A DNA stretch of 64,000 nucleotides, taken from assembly GCF_014651075.1 (NCBI RefSeq), contig NZ_BMWE01000001.1, positions 496,001 to 560,000 of the forward strand, written 5' to 3'. The DNA is from Streptomyces djakartensis. Lineage in GTDB: Bacteria; Actinomycetota; Actinomycetes; Streptomycetales; Streptomycetaceae. Numbering within the stretch: the first letter of the stretch is position 1; each line of letters starts with the position of its first letter. The notes under the pieces were generated by a model. It saw only the letters and a program-made list of their open reading frames with translations. It had not been told where the DNA came from and did not search any database. Positions 15,843-29,562 of this stretch are shown one piece after another. Position numbers and translations under genes: made by a program.

Positions 15843-17938
15843 GCCAGGAGGAGACGCCCGCCGACGCGGCGAAACCCGCCGAGGCCCAGGACGGCGAGCA
15901 GCAGCAGGAGGAGGCCGTGGAGCAGCCACGGCAGGAGGCCTGGGCCGCGCGCCGGGACCTGATCGCGCACGGCCCGGACTTCGTCTCCACCCTGGTCACC
16001 CGTGACCAGTTCGGTCAGACGGGCGGCTACCACTACGGTGACCAGCACTTCCACTTCGGAGACCGGGCCGGGACGCCGCCCGCCCGGTCCGGACCGATAC
16101 CGCACACGGAGATCAACGAACTGACGCGCGTCTTCCGGGGCTGCGACAGCTTCGACGAGGCGCTCAGGCGGCTACGGGAGGACAGGCTCGTCATCCTGTC
16201 CGGCGGACGCGAGACAGGCCGCCGCTCCGCCGCGCTGATGCTGCTGCACCGACTCGGCATCGACCGTATGCGCTCCCTCGATCCCCCCGGGTCCTTCTCC
16301 TCACTGCCCGACCAGGTCGACGCACCGACCGGATACGTGCTGTGCGATCTGCCCGTCAGCCGGAACCGCCCCCTGCGCGAGGCCCAGCTGCTGGCTCTTC
16401 GCGAGCAGTTGGTACGCAGCCAGGCACGCCTCGTGATCACCGTCGAGCCCTCGGCGGCCCTGGGCGACGTCCCCTGCGTACGGTGGGAGCCCCCGCCGGC
16501 CCAGGACATGCTGCACGCCCACGTCACCGCGGTGACCGGGGAGGCCGCCTGGCCCGGCCTGTTGGGCCTGACCGCGGTGAAGGAGTTCCTCACCCGGCAC
16601 CACCGGCCGGAGGAGATCAGGCAGTTCGCGCTGCGACTCGTCGCACACCATCGCGGCGAGAACGACGAGGCGGAGCTCGCCGCCTTCGGTGAGACGGCTG
16701 TGACGAACCAGGTGAGCCGGTGGCTCACCGAGGCGAAGCCGGGTCTGCACGACAAGGCGTTCCTCGTCTCCCTCGCCGTGTTCGACAAGGCGCCGTACGC
16801 GGTGACGGCCGAGCTCGCAGACAGCCTCTTCGTGCGCCTGCACCACATCCAGGATCCCAACGTGCGGCCGTCCGTCCCGGTCTTCGGCAGCTCGCGGGAG
16901 GAACGGCTCCGGCTCGCGCACGCCGACGGATACGTGACCGCGGAGGTCACCGAATGGGGTCCGCTGGAAGGCCGGTTCTGCGCCGCCTTCCGGGACGAGC
17001 GCACGCCCCGGATGCTGATGGAGGAGGTGTGGAACCTCCACCCGTCGGCCCGCCCGGCCTTCGCGGAGTGGATCCGCAAGCTGGCCGACGACCGCCGTCC
17101 GCTGGTGCGGACCCGAGCAGCGTCGGCCGCCGCGCTGCTGGCCAAGGCCGATCTGTCGGCCGCCATGGCCCATCTCATCGAGCCGTGGGCGGACGGCCGT
17201 AAACCGCACGCCTGGCTGACTGCGGCGAACGCCCTCACCATGACCCATCTGCTGGAGGTGCCAGCCGTCTCCCGCATCCTGCACGACTGGTGTACCGGAG
17301 ACGTCAAGAGCCGCCGTTGGACGGCCATCCGCGCCTACGGCCTCCTGGGGCCGGTGCACCACGAGCAGACCCTGGCGGCACTCGTGGACGCCATGCACCG
17401 GCCGCCGCCCGCCGAGGACGAGAGCGGCCCCGTGGGCGAGGAACCACCTGAGGAGGCCCGGCAGCTCGCGGACGCCCTGGAACTGCTGCTCCTCGCCGTG
17501 CGGGACCCCGTACTGGCCGCCCTGACCGAACTCCTGCGCACCGACCGCGTGGTCCGGCCGCACGCCCTGCTCGCCTTCCTGCAGGCCTGCAAGCAGACCA
17601 AGGGTGACGAGAGCGACCGCCCGCCCGTCCTCGACTGGTACACGCAGGCCGCGGCAGCGGAGGACCCGACCGCCGCTCAGCACTTGGTCTTCTTCTGGGA
17701 CGCGTTGCTCACCGACCGGACGCACAACCCGAAGGCCCTCAGCGTCCTGCGCGGCTGGGTGCGCAGGGCCGACGACGACCCGGAGACCGAGTCTGCGCTG
17801 GCTGCGCTGCTCGGCGCCCTTGTCACCACATCCACCAACCGGCGGCGCATCACGCATCTGCTGGGCACGGTCCGCGACTCCAGGGGAGCGGTCACACCGG
17901 CCGCGGACCGGCTGCGCAAGCGTCTCGCCCTCGACTGA
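15839..17938 (+). CDS. nSTAND-like degenerate P-loop protein with helical repeats and N-terminal signalling motif
   Basis: 699 residues from the ATG overlapping the cyclase stop. After a Glu/Gln-rich start, TRDQFGQTGGYHYGDQHFHF (54-73) repeats the motif at the cyclase C-terminus. A P-loop-like LSGGRETGRRSA (120-131) has Arg in place of the usual Lys, and a Walker B-like GYVLCDLP follows, so nucleotide binding may be altered. From about 380 onward the protein is an alpha-solenoid of HEAT-like helices (RTRAASAAALLAKADLSAA, SRRWTAIRAYGLLG). It resembles STAND-type sensor NTPases of bacterial conflict systems. Its likely role is to sense or scaffold and to talk to the cyclase through the shared motif. 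Confidence 0.75.
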   Translation: MSQEETPADAAKPAEAQDGEQQQEEAVEQPRQEAWAARRDLIAHGPDFVSTLVTRDQFGQTGGYHYGDQHFHFGDRAGTPPARSGPIPHTEINELTRVFRGCDSFDEALRRLREDRLVILSGGRETGRRSAALMLLHRLGIDRMRSLDPPGSFSSLPDQVDAPTGYVLCDLPVSRNRPLREAQLLALREQLVRSQARLVITVEPSAALGDVPCVRWEPPPAQDMLHAHVTAVTGEAAWPGLLGLTAVKEFLTRHHRPEEIRQFALRLVAHHRGENDEAELAAFGETAVTNQVSRWLTEAKPGLHDKAFLVSLAVFDKAPYAVTAELADSLFVRLHHIQDPNVRPSVPVFGSSREERLRLAHADGYVTAEVTEWGPLEGRFCAAFRDERTPRMLMEEVWNLHPSARPAFAEWIRKLADDRRPLVRTRAASAAALLAKADLSAAMAHLIEPWADGRKPHAWLTAANALTMTHLLEVPAVSRILHDWCTGDVKSRRWTAIRAYGLLGPVHHEQTLAALVDAMHRPPPAEDESGPVGEEPPEEARQLADALELLLLAVRDPVLAALTELLRTDRVVRPHALLAFLQACKQTKGDESDRPPVLDWYTQAAAAEDPTAAQHLVFFWDALLTDRTHNPKALSVLRGWVRRADDDPETESALAALLGALVTTSTNRRRITHLLGTVRDSRGAVTPAADRLRKRLALD

Positions 17939-17957
17939 TCCGCTTCGGAGGACAGCC

Positions 17958-18929
17958 ATGGAACACCCCGGCCAGGAGCAACTGGACTGGTTCCAGCAGC
18001 AGCCCGAGCACCCCGCCGTCCCGCACACCGACGCGGACCCCGTCCGCACGGTCTGGCAGCTCCCGCGCTTCCGCCTCGGCGGCCGGCGCTTCACCGGGCG
18101 CATCGACCACGCGCTGGTCTGCGTGACCCGGAAGGGCGCGTTCGAGACCTTCCCACCACCCGACCGTCCCACGTCGATGCGGCGCTACGTCGCCGTCTAC
18201 GAGGTCGACACGGACCCTCACGCCTTCCAGCTGAACGTGCCCGTGCCCAGCCTGGTCGACAGCTTCGAGTTCGAGGTCACCGCCGACGTCGGCTGGCGGG
18301 TCGCCCACCCGGCGCTGTTCATCCGCAGCCAGGAGCGGGACGTGCCCGGCCTGCTCACGAGGGAGCTGCTGCCGCTGATGCGGGACGCCGGCCGCCGTCA
18401 CCCCGTCGAAGCGAGCGCCGAGGCGGAGCGGGCCGTGCAGCGGGCCGTACGGGACGCGACCTCGCTCGGCGAGCCGCAGGGCCTTCGCGTCACCTGTTCC
18501 ATACGTCTGCGCCGAGACGCCACCGAGCGCTCCCACCAGGCCCGTCTGCGCACCGCCCGGCACGAGGCGGAGGCCGCGAAGCCGGAGCACGAGGCGGCCC
18601 TGCTCCGCGAGTCGCTCGAGGCCGAGCGCCGGGCCGAACAGATCAGGTTCTACGAACTCACCCTGGCCAGGGGCGGCACGGCCGCTCTCGCCCTGCACCT
18701 GGCGGCACACCCCGAGGAGACCCAGCTCGTCCTGGAACACCTCCAGGCAGGCCAGAACAGGCTGCTGGACACCCAGGTGAGCTTGATCAACCAGGCCTTG
18801 GACAACCAGCAGTTGGAGGGCTACCAGCTCGATGAGCCCCACAAGCTCGTCGCCGAGCGGATGAAGGCCATCCTGCGGACCACGGACCCGTCCGCCCCGC
18901 CCGAGGCCGACTCGGAGCCCGGCGCATGA
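17958..18929 (+). CDS. SPFH/band-7-like protein with coiled coil
   Basis: 323 residues from the ATG at 17958, with CGGAGG upstream. The N-terminal half is rich in beta-strands (LVDSFEFEVTADVGWRVAHP, LRVTCSIRLRR), laid out like an SPFH/prohibitin domain. The C-terminal half is a long charged coiled coil (RLRTARHEAEAAK, LLRESLEAERRAEQIRFYEL) ending in a disordered acidic tail. No transmembrane helix is seen. I do not recognise a specific family; the SPFH reading is by fold pattern only. Its stop overlaps the start of the PycTM-like gene as ATGA, so it is translationally coupled to the membrane effector and may organise it at the membrane. Confidence 0.6.
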   Translation: MEHPGQEQLDWFQQQPEHPAVPHTDADPVRTVWQLPRFRLGGRRFTGRIDHALVCVTRKGAFETFPPPDRPTSMRRYVAVYEVDTDPHAFQLNVPVPSLVDSFEFEVTADVGWRVAHPALFIRSQERDVPGLLTRELLPLMRDAGRRHPVEASAEAERAVQRAVRDATSLGEPQGLRVTCSIRLRRDATERSHQARLRTARHEAEAAKPEHEAALLRESLEAERRAEQIRFYELTLARGGTAALALHLAAHPEETQLVLEHLQAGQNRLLDTQVSLINQALDNQQLEGYQLDEPHKLVAERMKAILRTTDPSAPPEADSEPGA

Positions 18930-19432
18930 CCCCGCCGGACGATCCCGGGACACGGGCGGGCACCCAACTGCTCGCCGACCTCCGCGGCGAGATCGCCCGC
19001 GCGGACGCCAAGGCCACCGTGCTGGTCGGCGCGCTCGGCCTCTCCACGGGGCTGCTCGCCGCGCTGCTGACCACCCGCGACTGGACTCCCGGCCGGCTCC
19101 CCGCGCTCGCCGCGCTGCTGTGGTGGGCCGGGGCGGCATCTCTGGCCGTCGCGCTGTTCGCCCTCCTGCTGGCGGTCATGCCCCGCTACCGCAGGAGCCG
19201 TTGGGCGCCCGGCCACCCCCTCACCTACTTCGGCGACGTGCGACGGGCCGCGGCAATCGGCCGGCTCACGACGGCCCTCGCGGACACGGGCCGCGACCCC
19301 GCCCTCGGCCTCCTGCTCGCCCTCACCGAGACGAGCGGCATCGCCGCCCGCAAGCACTTCTGGATCCGGACCGGGCTGATCTCGTTCGGCTGCGCTGCCG
19401 TTCTGTGCCCCGGATCGATGCTTCTCGCCTGA
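18926..19432 (+). CDS. Pycsar effector-like membrane protein (PycTM/DUF5706)
   Basis: 168 residues. It has the hallmarks of the PycTM (DUF5706) family: an N-terminal helix with ADAKA at 26-30 leading into a first membrane segment (about 31-50), a second (about 60-86, LAALLWWAGAASLAVALFAL), a soluble segment with LTYFGDV, and a conserved late helix TSGIAARKHFWIRTGLISFG that forms a third hydrophobic segment. In Pycsar systems such proteins are triggered by cCMP or cUMP to damage the inner membrane. It overlaps the preceding gene by ATGA and shares an operon with a class III cyclase, supporting the assignment. Confidence 0.78.
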   Translation: MTPPDDPGTRAGTQLLADLRGEIARADAKATVLVGALGLSTGLLAALLTTRDWTPGRLPALAALLWWAGAASLAVALFALLLAVMPRYRRSRWAPGHPLTYFGDVRRAAAIGRLTTALADTGRDPALGLLLALTETSGIAARKHFWIRTGLISFGCAAVLCPGSMLLA

Positions 19433-19470
19433 TTCTCGCCGCTCCGTGCCCCGAACCGGAAGGAAGGCCC

Positions 19471-20421
19471 ATGCCCGGGTCCGCACCCGACGACGACCTC
19501 CCCCGCCGGCCTGGACGGGTCCATATCGCCGCCCGTCAGCGAGGTGTGGACCTCACCGCTCTCGGCTCCCTGGCGCTGCACCTTCCGCATGTGGCCGCCA
19601 GTCTGGCCGTGGTCTTCGTCCTGTCGTACGCCCTCGGTCACCTGAGCAACCTGCCCTGGCCGCTCCTCTCCGGCTGCTGGGTCCTGAGCGGAGCCCTGAT
19701 CTTCCACCGGCCGTGCGAACGGATCCTGGCCCGGTGGCTGTTCGGCCTGCGCTACCCCACACCGGAGGAGGACAGGCGGCTGCGGCCCGTGTGGCGGGAG
19801 GTGGCCGCCCGGGCCGGAGTGGACGGGAACGCCTATCAGTTGTGGATAGAGGAGAGCGACGAGATCAACGCCATGGCGGCGGCCGGTCACATCGTCGGCG
19901 TGACCAGGCACTCCCTGCGGACGCTGACGCCCGCACAGCTCGGCGGCGTACTGGCCCACGAACTGGGTCACCACACCAGGGGGCACGCGTGGGCCTCGCT
20001 GCTGTCCCTCTGGTATGCGCTGCCGGCCCGGCTGGCCTGGCGTCTGCTGCTCCGGCTGGCCACCCGGCTGGGCCGGCTCCCGACGGGCGCGGCCGCCGTG
20101 CTGATCGGAACGGCCGGGGCGGTCCTGGTCGCGCTGGCGACCGCCACGTACGGGCTGATCTTCCTGCCGTTGGCGACGCCCTATCTAGTGGCCGCTGTCT
20201 CCCGGCGGTCCGAGCTGCGGGCCGACGAGCACGCCGCGGGACTCGGCTTCGCACCCCAGCTGATGGCCGTACTGCACCAGGAGCGCGAACGGGAGGTCGC
20301 AGCCACCGCCCCGGGCCTCGCCTTCGCGAAGGACGGAACGATCGCGCGGCTGCTCGACTCCCATCCGGACGTCCACACCCGGCTCCACCACTTACAGGCC
20401 CACCTGGAGAGCCGACGCTGA
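19471..20421 (+). CDS. M48-family membrane metalloprotease
   Basis: 316 residues from the ATG at 19471 with GGAAGG upstream. Zinc-binding HELGHH lies at 163-168 and the third ligand in ELRADEHAAG near 248-257. Two hydrophobic segments precede the catalytic domain (about 41-58 and 66-78) and another pair follows the zinc site (about 205-245), so it is an HtpX-like membrane protease. It ends the operon, 38 bases after the PycTM-like gene and just before a terminator shared with convergent rpoC. A role in processing the effector, or in quality control during defence, is inference. It is distinct from the housekeeping HtpX at 54963. Confidence 0.85.
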   Translation: MPGSAPDDDLPRRPGRVHIAARQRGVDLTALGSLALHLPHVAASLAVVFVLSYALGHLSNLPWPLLSGCWVLSGALIFHRPCERILARWLFGLRYPTPEEDRRLRPVWREVAARAGVDGNAYQLWIEESDEINAMAAAGHIVGVTRHSLRTLTPAQLGGVLAHELGHHTRGHAWASLLSLWYALPARLAWRLLLRLATRLGRLPTGAAAVLIGTAGAVLVALATATYGLIFLPLATPYLVAAVSRRSELRADEHAAGLGFAPQLMAVLHQEREREVAATAPGLAFAKDGTIARLLDSHPDVHTRLHHLQAHLESRR

Positions 20422-20426
20422 CACGC

Positions 20427-20462
20427 CGAAGGGCGGCCACCCCGCAGGGTGACCGCCCTTCG
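20427..20462. terminator. Bidirectional terminator between the Pycsar-like operon and rpoC
   Basis: CGAAGGGCGGCCACCC (20427-20442) pairs with 20447-20462 with one mismatch and a 4-base loop, between two convergent genes. Confidence 0.85.
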
Positions 20463-20477
20463 ACTCAAGCGACTCGC

Positions 20478-24374
<3,897 letters not shown>

Positions 24375-24468
24375 TATGCGTCAATCCCTCTCAGGGTTGT
24401 AAGTCATGGGGTCTGATACGGGGGTCCTGGGGCCGGCGGCCTTCGTCACGAAGGCCGCCGGACTCCCG

Positions 24469-27400
24469 TCAGACCTCTTCGACGCTGCTCGGCTCACGCC
24501 GGGACAGGTCGATGCCAAGCTCCTCCGCAGCGCGGAAGACGTCCTCGTCGGTGTCGCGCATCTCGATGGACATGCCGTCCGAGGACAGCACCTCCACGTT
24601 GAGGCACAGGGACTGCATCTCCTTGATGAGCACCTTGAAGGACTCGGGGATGCCGGGCTCGGGGATGTTCTCGCCCTTGACGATGGCCTCGTAGACCTTC
24701 ACGCGGCCGGTGACGTCGTCGGACTTGATGGTCAGCAGCTCCTGGAGGGCGTACGCGGCGCCGTAAGCCTCCAGCGCCCACACCTCCATCTCACCGAAGC
24801 GCTGGCCACCGAACTGGGCCTTACCACCCAGCGGCTGCTGGGTGATCATCGAGTACGGACCGGTCGACCGGGCGTGCAGCTTGTCGTCGACCAGGTGGTG
24901 CAGCTTGAGGATGTACATGTACCCGACCGAGATCGGGTCCGGGAACGGCTCGCCGGAGCGGCCGTCGAACAGCCGGGCCTTGCCGGACGGGAGCACCATG
25001 CGCTCGCCGTCGCGGTTCGGGATCGTGTGGTTCAGCAGACCGGCCAGCTCGTCCTCGCGGGCACCGTCGAAGACCGGCGTCGCGACGTTGGTCCGCGGCG
25101 GGACCTGGTCGGCGTCGATGGCCTGCAGACGCTGGGCCCACTCGTCGGCGAGACCGGAGACGTCCCAGCCCTGGCTGGCGAGCCAGCCGAGGTGGATCTC
25201 CAGAACCTGTCCCGGGTTCATTCGGGACGGCACACCGAGCGGGTTGAGGATGATGTCGACCGGGGTGCCGTCCTCCAGGAACGGCATGTCCTCGATCGGC
25301 AGGATCTTCGAGATGACGCCCTTGTTGCCGTGACGGCCGGCGAGCTTGTCACCGTCGGTGATCTTGCGCTTCTGCGCCACGTACACGCGCACCAGCTGGT
25401 TCACACCGGGGGGAAGCTCGTCGCCCTCCTCGCGGTCGAAGACGCGGACGCCGATGACCTTGCCGGTCTCGCCGTGCGGCACCTTCAGCGAGGTGTCACG
25501 GACCTCACGGGCCTTCTCACCGAAGATCGCGCGCAGCAGGCGCTCCTCGGGCGTCAGCTCGGTCTCACCCTTGGGCGTGACCTTGCCGACGAGGATGTCA
25601 CCGGCGATGACCTCGGCACCGATGCGGATGATGCCGCGCTCGTCGAGGTCGGCGAGGACCTCCTCGGAGACGTTCGGGATGTCCCGGGTGATCTCCTCGG
25701 GGCCGAGCTTGGTGTCACGGGCGTCGACCTCGTGCTCCTCGATGTGGATCGAGGAGAGGACGTCGTCCTGCACGAGGCGCTGCGACAGGATGATCGCGTC
25801 CTCGTAGTTGTGACCCTCCCACGGCATGAACGCCACGAGCAGGTTCTTGCCCAGCGCCATCTCGCCGTTCTGGGTGGCCGGGCCGTCGGCCAGGACCTGG
25901 CCCTCGATGATCCGGTCGCCCTCGCTGACGATGACCTTCTGGTTGACCGAGGTGCCCTGGTTGGAGCGGGCGAACTTGGCCAGGCGGTACGTGATGTACG
26001 TGCCGTCGTCGTTGGCGGTGGTGATGTAGTCCGCGGAGACCTCCTGGACCACACCGGGCTTCTCGGCCTTGACCACGTCGCCGGCGTCGACCGCGGAGCG
26101 GTACTCCATGCCGGTGCCGACGAGCGGGGACTCGGACTTAATCAGCGGCACGGCCTGACGCATCATGTTCGCGCCCATGAGGGCACGGTTGGCGTCGTCG
26201 TGCTCGAGGAAGGGGATCATGGCGGTCGCGACCGACACCATCTGGCGCGGCGAGACGTCCATGTAGTCCACGTCCTCGCCGCCGACGTAGTCGACCTCGC
26301 CGCCCTTGCGGCGGACGAGCACGCGGGCCTCGGCGAAGCGGAGGTCGTCCGTCAGCGGCGCGTTGGCCTGCGCGATGACGAAGCGGTCCTCCTCGTCGGC
26401 CGTGAGGTAGTCGACCTGGTCGGTGACCTGGCCCTCGAACACCTTGCGGTACGGGGTCTCGACGAAACCGAACGCGTTGACCCGGCCGTAGGTGGCGAGC
26501 GAGCCGATCAGACCGATGTTCGGGCCTTCGGGAGTCTCGATCGGGCACATGCGGCCGTAGTGCGACGGGTGCACGTCACGGACCTCGAAGCCGGCCCGCT
26601 CACGGGACAGACCACCCGGGCCGAGCGCGGACAGACGCCGCTTGTGCGTCAGACCCGACAGCGGGTTGTTCTGGTCCATGAACTGGGACAGCTGGCTGGT
26701 GCCGAAGAACTCCTTGATGGAGGCGACGACCGGCCGGATGTTGATCAGGGTCTGCGGCGTGATCGCCTCGACGTCCTGGGTCGTCATCCGCTCGCGGACG
26801 ACACGCTCCATACGCGCCAGACCCGTGCGGACCTGGTTCTGGATGAGCTCGCCGACGCTGCGCAGGCGGCGGTTGCCGAAGTGGTCGATGTCGTCGGTCT
26901 CGACGACCACGGACGTGCCGTTGTCACCGACCGTCTCGGTCTCGCCGGCGTGCAGCTTCACCAGGTACTTGATCGTCGCGATGATGTCCTCGACGGTCAG
27001 GATCCCGGCGTCCAGCGGGGTGTTCGTACCCAGCTTCTTGTTGACCTTGTAGCGGCCGACCTTGGCCAGGTCGTAGCGCTTGGGGTTGAAGTACAGGTTC
27101 TCCAGCAGCGTCTGCGCGGCCTCACGCGTGGGGGGCTCGCCCGGACGCAGCTTGCGGTAGATGTCGAGCAGCGCGTCGTCCTGGCCCTGGGTGTGGTCCT
27201 TCTCCAGGGTGGCGCGCATCGACTCGTACTCGCCGAACTCCTCGAGGATCTGCTCGGTGGTCCAGCCGAGCGCCTTGAGCAGGACGGTGACGGACTGCTT
27301 GCGCTTGCGGTCGATGCGGACACCGACCATGTCGCGCTTGTCGATCTCCATCTCCAGCCAGGCACCCCGGGAGGGGATGATCTTGGCGGAGAAGATGTCC

Positions 27401-27954
27401 TTGTCGGACATCTTGTCGATCGAGGAGTCGAAGTAGACGCCGGGCGAACGGACCAGCTGCGACACCACGACACGCTCGGTGCCGTTGATGACGAAGGTGC
27501 CCTTGTTCGTCATGAGCGGGAAGTCGCCCATGAAGACGGTCTGGGACTTGATCTCGCCGGTCTCGTTGTTGGTGAACTCGGCGGTGACGAAGAGCGGGGC
27601 CGCGTACGTGAAGTCGCGCTCCTTGCACTCGTCGATCGAGTTCTTCGGCGGCTCGAAGCGGTGGTCGCGGAAGGTCAGCGACATCGACCCGCTGAAGTCC
27701 TCGATCGGGGAGATCTCCTCGAAGATCTCCTCGAGCCCGGACTTGGTGGGGACGTCCTGACCGTTGTCCAGAGCCTCCTCGACCCGACTCTGCCAGGCGG
27801 TGTTACCGAGCAGCCAGTCGAAGCTCTCGGTCTGCAGCGCGAGCAGGTTCGGAACCTCGAGAGGCTCCTTGATCTTTGCAAAAGAGATGCGCAGCGGGGC
27901 AGTGCTGGCGGCGTTGTTCGTATTCGCGGTCGAGGCGTTGCGCGAGGCGGCCAA
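24469..27954 (-). CDS. rpoB: RNA polymerase beta subunit
   Basis: 1161 residues, the normal Streptomyces length, when the TTG at 27954 (codon before AASRNAST) is taken as the start; GGAAGG lies about nine bases upstream. The longer open frame adds 20 residues without homology. The rifampicin pocket reads [20 protein letters not shown] followed by RLSALGPGG, all wild type at the Asp, His and Ser positions where resistance arises. The gene has its own promoter at 28136-28164 and a leader of about 175 bases. Confidence 0.98.
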   Translation of the reverse strand: MAASRNASTANTNNAASTAPLRISFAKIKEPLEVPNLLALQTESFDWLLGNTAWQSRVEEALDNGQDVPTKSGLEEIFEEISPIEDFSGSMSLTFRDHRFEPPKNSIDECKERDFTYAAPLFVTAEFTNNETGEIKSQTVFMGDFPLMTNKGTFVINGTERVVVSQLVRSPGVYFDSSIDKMSDKDIFSAKIIPSRGAWLEMEIDKRDMVGVRIDRKRKQSVTVLLKALGWTTEQILEEFGEYESMRATLEKDHTQGQDDALLDIYRKLRPGEPPTREAAQTLLENLYFNPKRYDLAKVGRYKVNKKLGTNTPLDAGILTVEDIIATIKYLVKLHAGETETVGDNGTSVVVETDDIDHFGNRRLRSVGELIQNQVRTGLARMERVVRERMTTQDVEAITPQTLINIRPVVASIKEFFGTSQLSQFMDQNNPLSGLTHKRRLSALGPGGLSRERAGFEVRDVHPSHYGRMCPIETPEGPNIGLIGSLATYGRVNAFGFVETPYRKVFEGQVTDQVDYLTADEEDRFVIAQANAPLTDDLRFAEARVLVRRKGGEVDYVGGEDVDYMDVSPRQMVSVATAMIPFLEHDDANRALMGANMMRQAVPLIKSESPLVGTGMEYRSAVDAGDVVKAEKPGVVQEVSADYITTANDDGTYITYRLAKFARSNQGTSVNQKVIVSEGDRIIEGQVLADGPATQNGEMALGKNLLVAFMPWEGHNYEDAIILSQRLVQDDVLSSIHIEEHEVDARDTKLGPEEITRDIPNVSEEVLADLDERGIIRIGAEVIAGDILVGKVTPKGETELTPEERLLRAIFGEKAREVRDTSLKVPHGETGKVIGVRVFDREEGDELPPGVNQLVRVYVAQKRKITDGDKLAGRHGNKGVISKILPIEDMPFLEDGTPVDIILNPLGVPSRMNPGQVLEIHLGWLASQGWDVSGLADEWAQRLQAIDADQVPPRTNVATPVFDGAREDELAGLLNHTIPNRDGERMVLPSGKARLFDGRSGEPFPDPISVGYMYILKLHHLVDDKLHARSTGPYSMITQQPLGGKAQFGGQRFGEMEVWALEAYGAAYALQELLTIKSDDVTGRVKVYEAIVKGENIPEPGIPESFKVLIKEMQSLCLNVEVLSSDGMSIEMRDTDEDVFRAAEELGIDLSRREPSSVEEV

Positions 27955-28135
27955 GAGGGGGTCCTTCCGAGGGCTCGGACTCACTACGCGCGTACCGGCC
28001 CCTCTCCCGTACACGGAGACAAGCTGTGTCCATCCGGCGATAAGGCCAGGTCGGGCGGATCTTGTCGTCGATGCTCGGGCGAGGGCAGACCCCTGGTGAC
28101 GGGCAGGGGACAGCTAACAGGCAGCGCAAAGGGTC

Positions 28136-28164
28136 AGTGTAGCCACCCGGCACACTGATGTCCA
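28136..28164 (-). promoter_or_regulatory. Promoter of rpoBC
   Basis: On the minus strand TGGACA (28164-28159) and TACACT (28141-28136) are spaced by exactly 17 bases, a good HrdB-type promoter. It sits in the 573-base gap between rplL and rpoB, which otherwise shows no gene. Confidence 0.75.
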
Positions 28165-28328
28165 GTGCGGGTTTTGAAACCCGTGTTGACCTCGTTGTTC
28201 CACTCCTGCGACAAGGCCCTGCCCTCAACGCACGTTGATACTGCCCTCTTCGCCGCCGATCCATGCCTCGGAATCGGATCCTTGTGACGACGCGTCCTGA
28301 GAATTGCGCGCTGCGTGCGGTTCGTCAA

Positions 28329-28353
28329 GGCCCCCCTGCCCGAACCGGGGGCC
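28329..28353 (-). terminator. Hairpin downstream of rplL (terminator or attenuator)
   Basis: GGCCCCC (28329-28335) pairs with GGGGGCC (28347-28353) around 11 bases. A weaker GAGCGA/TCGCTC hairpin lies nearer rplL at about 28437-28463. Together they probably terminate part of the rplJL transcript while letting some read into rpoB. Confidence 0.55.
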
Positions 28354-28527
28354 ACCCAGAGACACGACGAAGATCACCATACCCCCCGCCTCAGAGGGTG
28401 CAAGGCAACCGTGGCCGGACCCCCGGAACGCCGAAGAGCGACCACCCGGATGGATGATCGCTCCCCAGCGCTTGCGCGTTACACGCCCTGCGGGACGTGT
28501 GGTGGATCCTGGCGGATCCGGGAGGTC

Positions 28528-28917
28528 TTACTTGACCTCGACGGAGGCACCGGCGCCCTCGAGGGACTCCTTGGCCTTGTCGGCGGCCTCCTTGTTGACC
28601 TTCTCCAGAACCGGCTTCGGCGCACCGTCGACCAGGTCCTTGGCCTCCTTCAGGCCGAGGGAGGTCAGCTCACGCACGACCTTGATGACCTGGATCTTCT
28701 TGTCGCCGGCACCGGTGAGGATGACGTCGAACTCGTCCTTCTCCTCAGCGGCCTCGGCAGCGGCGCCACCAGCGGCACCACCGGCGACGACGACCGGCGC
28801 GGCAGCGGCGGCGGTGACGTCGAACTTCTCCTCGAAGGCCTTCACGAACTCGGAGAGCTCGATGAGGGTCATCTCCTCGAACTGCGCGAGCAGGTCGTCC
28901 TGGCTGAGCTTCGCCAT
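28528..28917 (-). CDS. rplL: Ribosomal protein L7/L12
   Basis: 129 residues. It is the multicopy stalk protein of the 50S subunit that recruits translational GTPases. An N-terminal dimerisation helix ([21 protein letters not shown]) is followed by an Ala/Gly-rich hinge and the C-terminal factor-binding domain [36 protein letters not shown]. It lies 114 bases after rplJ and ends about 570 bases before rpoB. Confidence 0.98.
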   Translation of the reverse strand: MAKLSQDDLLAQFEEMTLIELSEFVKAFEEKFDVTAAAAAPVVVAGGAAGGAAAEAAEEKDEFDVILTGAGDKKIQVIKVVRELTSLGLKEAKDLVDGAPKPVLEKVNKEAADKAKESLEGAGASVEVK

Positions 28918-29031
28918 GATGGCGGTCCTTCCACTAAATCGGCAGGTGCCGGATGTACATGTGAGGCGGGCGTACTACTGGCCCGCGACGGCCTCCGCGT
29001 TCAGGCAGCGGGGGCCGGGATGCGAGCCGAG

Positions 29032-29562
29032 TTACTCGGCACCGCCCTGCTCGTCCTGCTTGGCACGGAGCGCGTCCACGGTGCGGACGAGCTTCGACGG
29101 CAGCGCCTGGAAGACAGAGGCAGCCTGCGACTGCTTGCCCTTCATGGCACCGGCCAGCTTGGAGAGCAGAACCTCGCGGGACTCGAGGTCCGCAAGCTTC
29201 TTGATTTCGTCCGCGGACAACGCCTTGCCGTCAAGGACGCCGCCCTTGATGACCAGGTTGGGGTTGTCCTTGGCGAAGTCACGGAGACCCTTTGCCGCCT
29301 CGACCGGGTCACCGGTCACGAAGGCGACGGCCGACGAACCCGTGAAGAGATCGTCGATCGTGTTGATCCCGGCCTCGTTGGCCGCAATCTTGGTCAGCGT
29401 GTTCTTCGCCACACGGTACTGAGCGTTCTCACCGAGTGAACGACGCAGCTGCTGAAGCTGCGCCACGGTGAGACCGGTGTACGCGGTGATGACGGCGCCG
29501 TTGGAGTTGCGGAACTTGTCCCGCATCTCCACGACGGCATCGACCTTGTCAGGCCTCGCCAT
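29032..29562 (-). CDS. rplJ: Ribosomal protein L10
   Basis: 176 residues. L10 anchors the L7/L12 dimers to the large subunit. Characteristic segments are the start [44 protein letters not shown], the glycine-rich middle and a C-terminal helix that binds L7/L12. The gene is preceded by a structured leader with a terminator-like hairpin, consistent with autogenous control by the L10(L12) complex. Confidence 0.97.
   Translation of the reverse strand: MARPDKVDAVVEMRDKFRNSNGAVITAYTGLTVAQLQQLRRSLGENAQYRVAKNTLTKIAANEAGINTIDDLFTGSSAVAFVTGDPVEAAKGLRDFAKDNPNLVIKGGVLDGKALSADEIKKLADLESREVLLSKLAGAMKGKQSQAASVFQALPSKLVRTVDALRAKQDEQGGAE

Noticed and set aside
14239-20421. CBASS system
   Set aside because: The cyclase is of class III (adenylate-cyclase-like) and no CD-NTase, Cap2/Cap3 or CBASS effector is present; Pycsar is the better comparison.
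26640-26700. Rifampicin-resistance substitution in rpoB
   Set aside because: The Asp, His and Ser positions of the resistance cluster are all wild type.
24406-28158. 1250-residue plus-strand frame opposite rpoB
   Set aside because: Same artefact as above, opposite a universally conserved gene.
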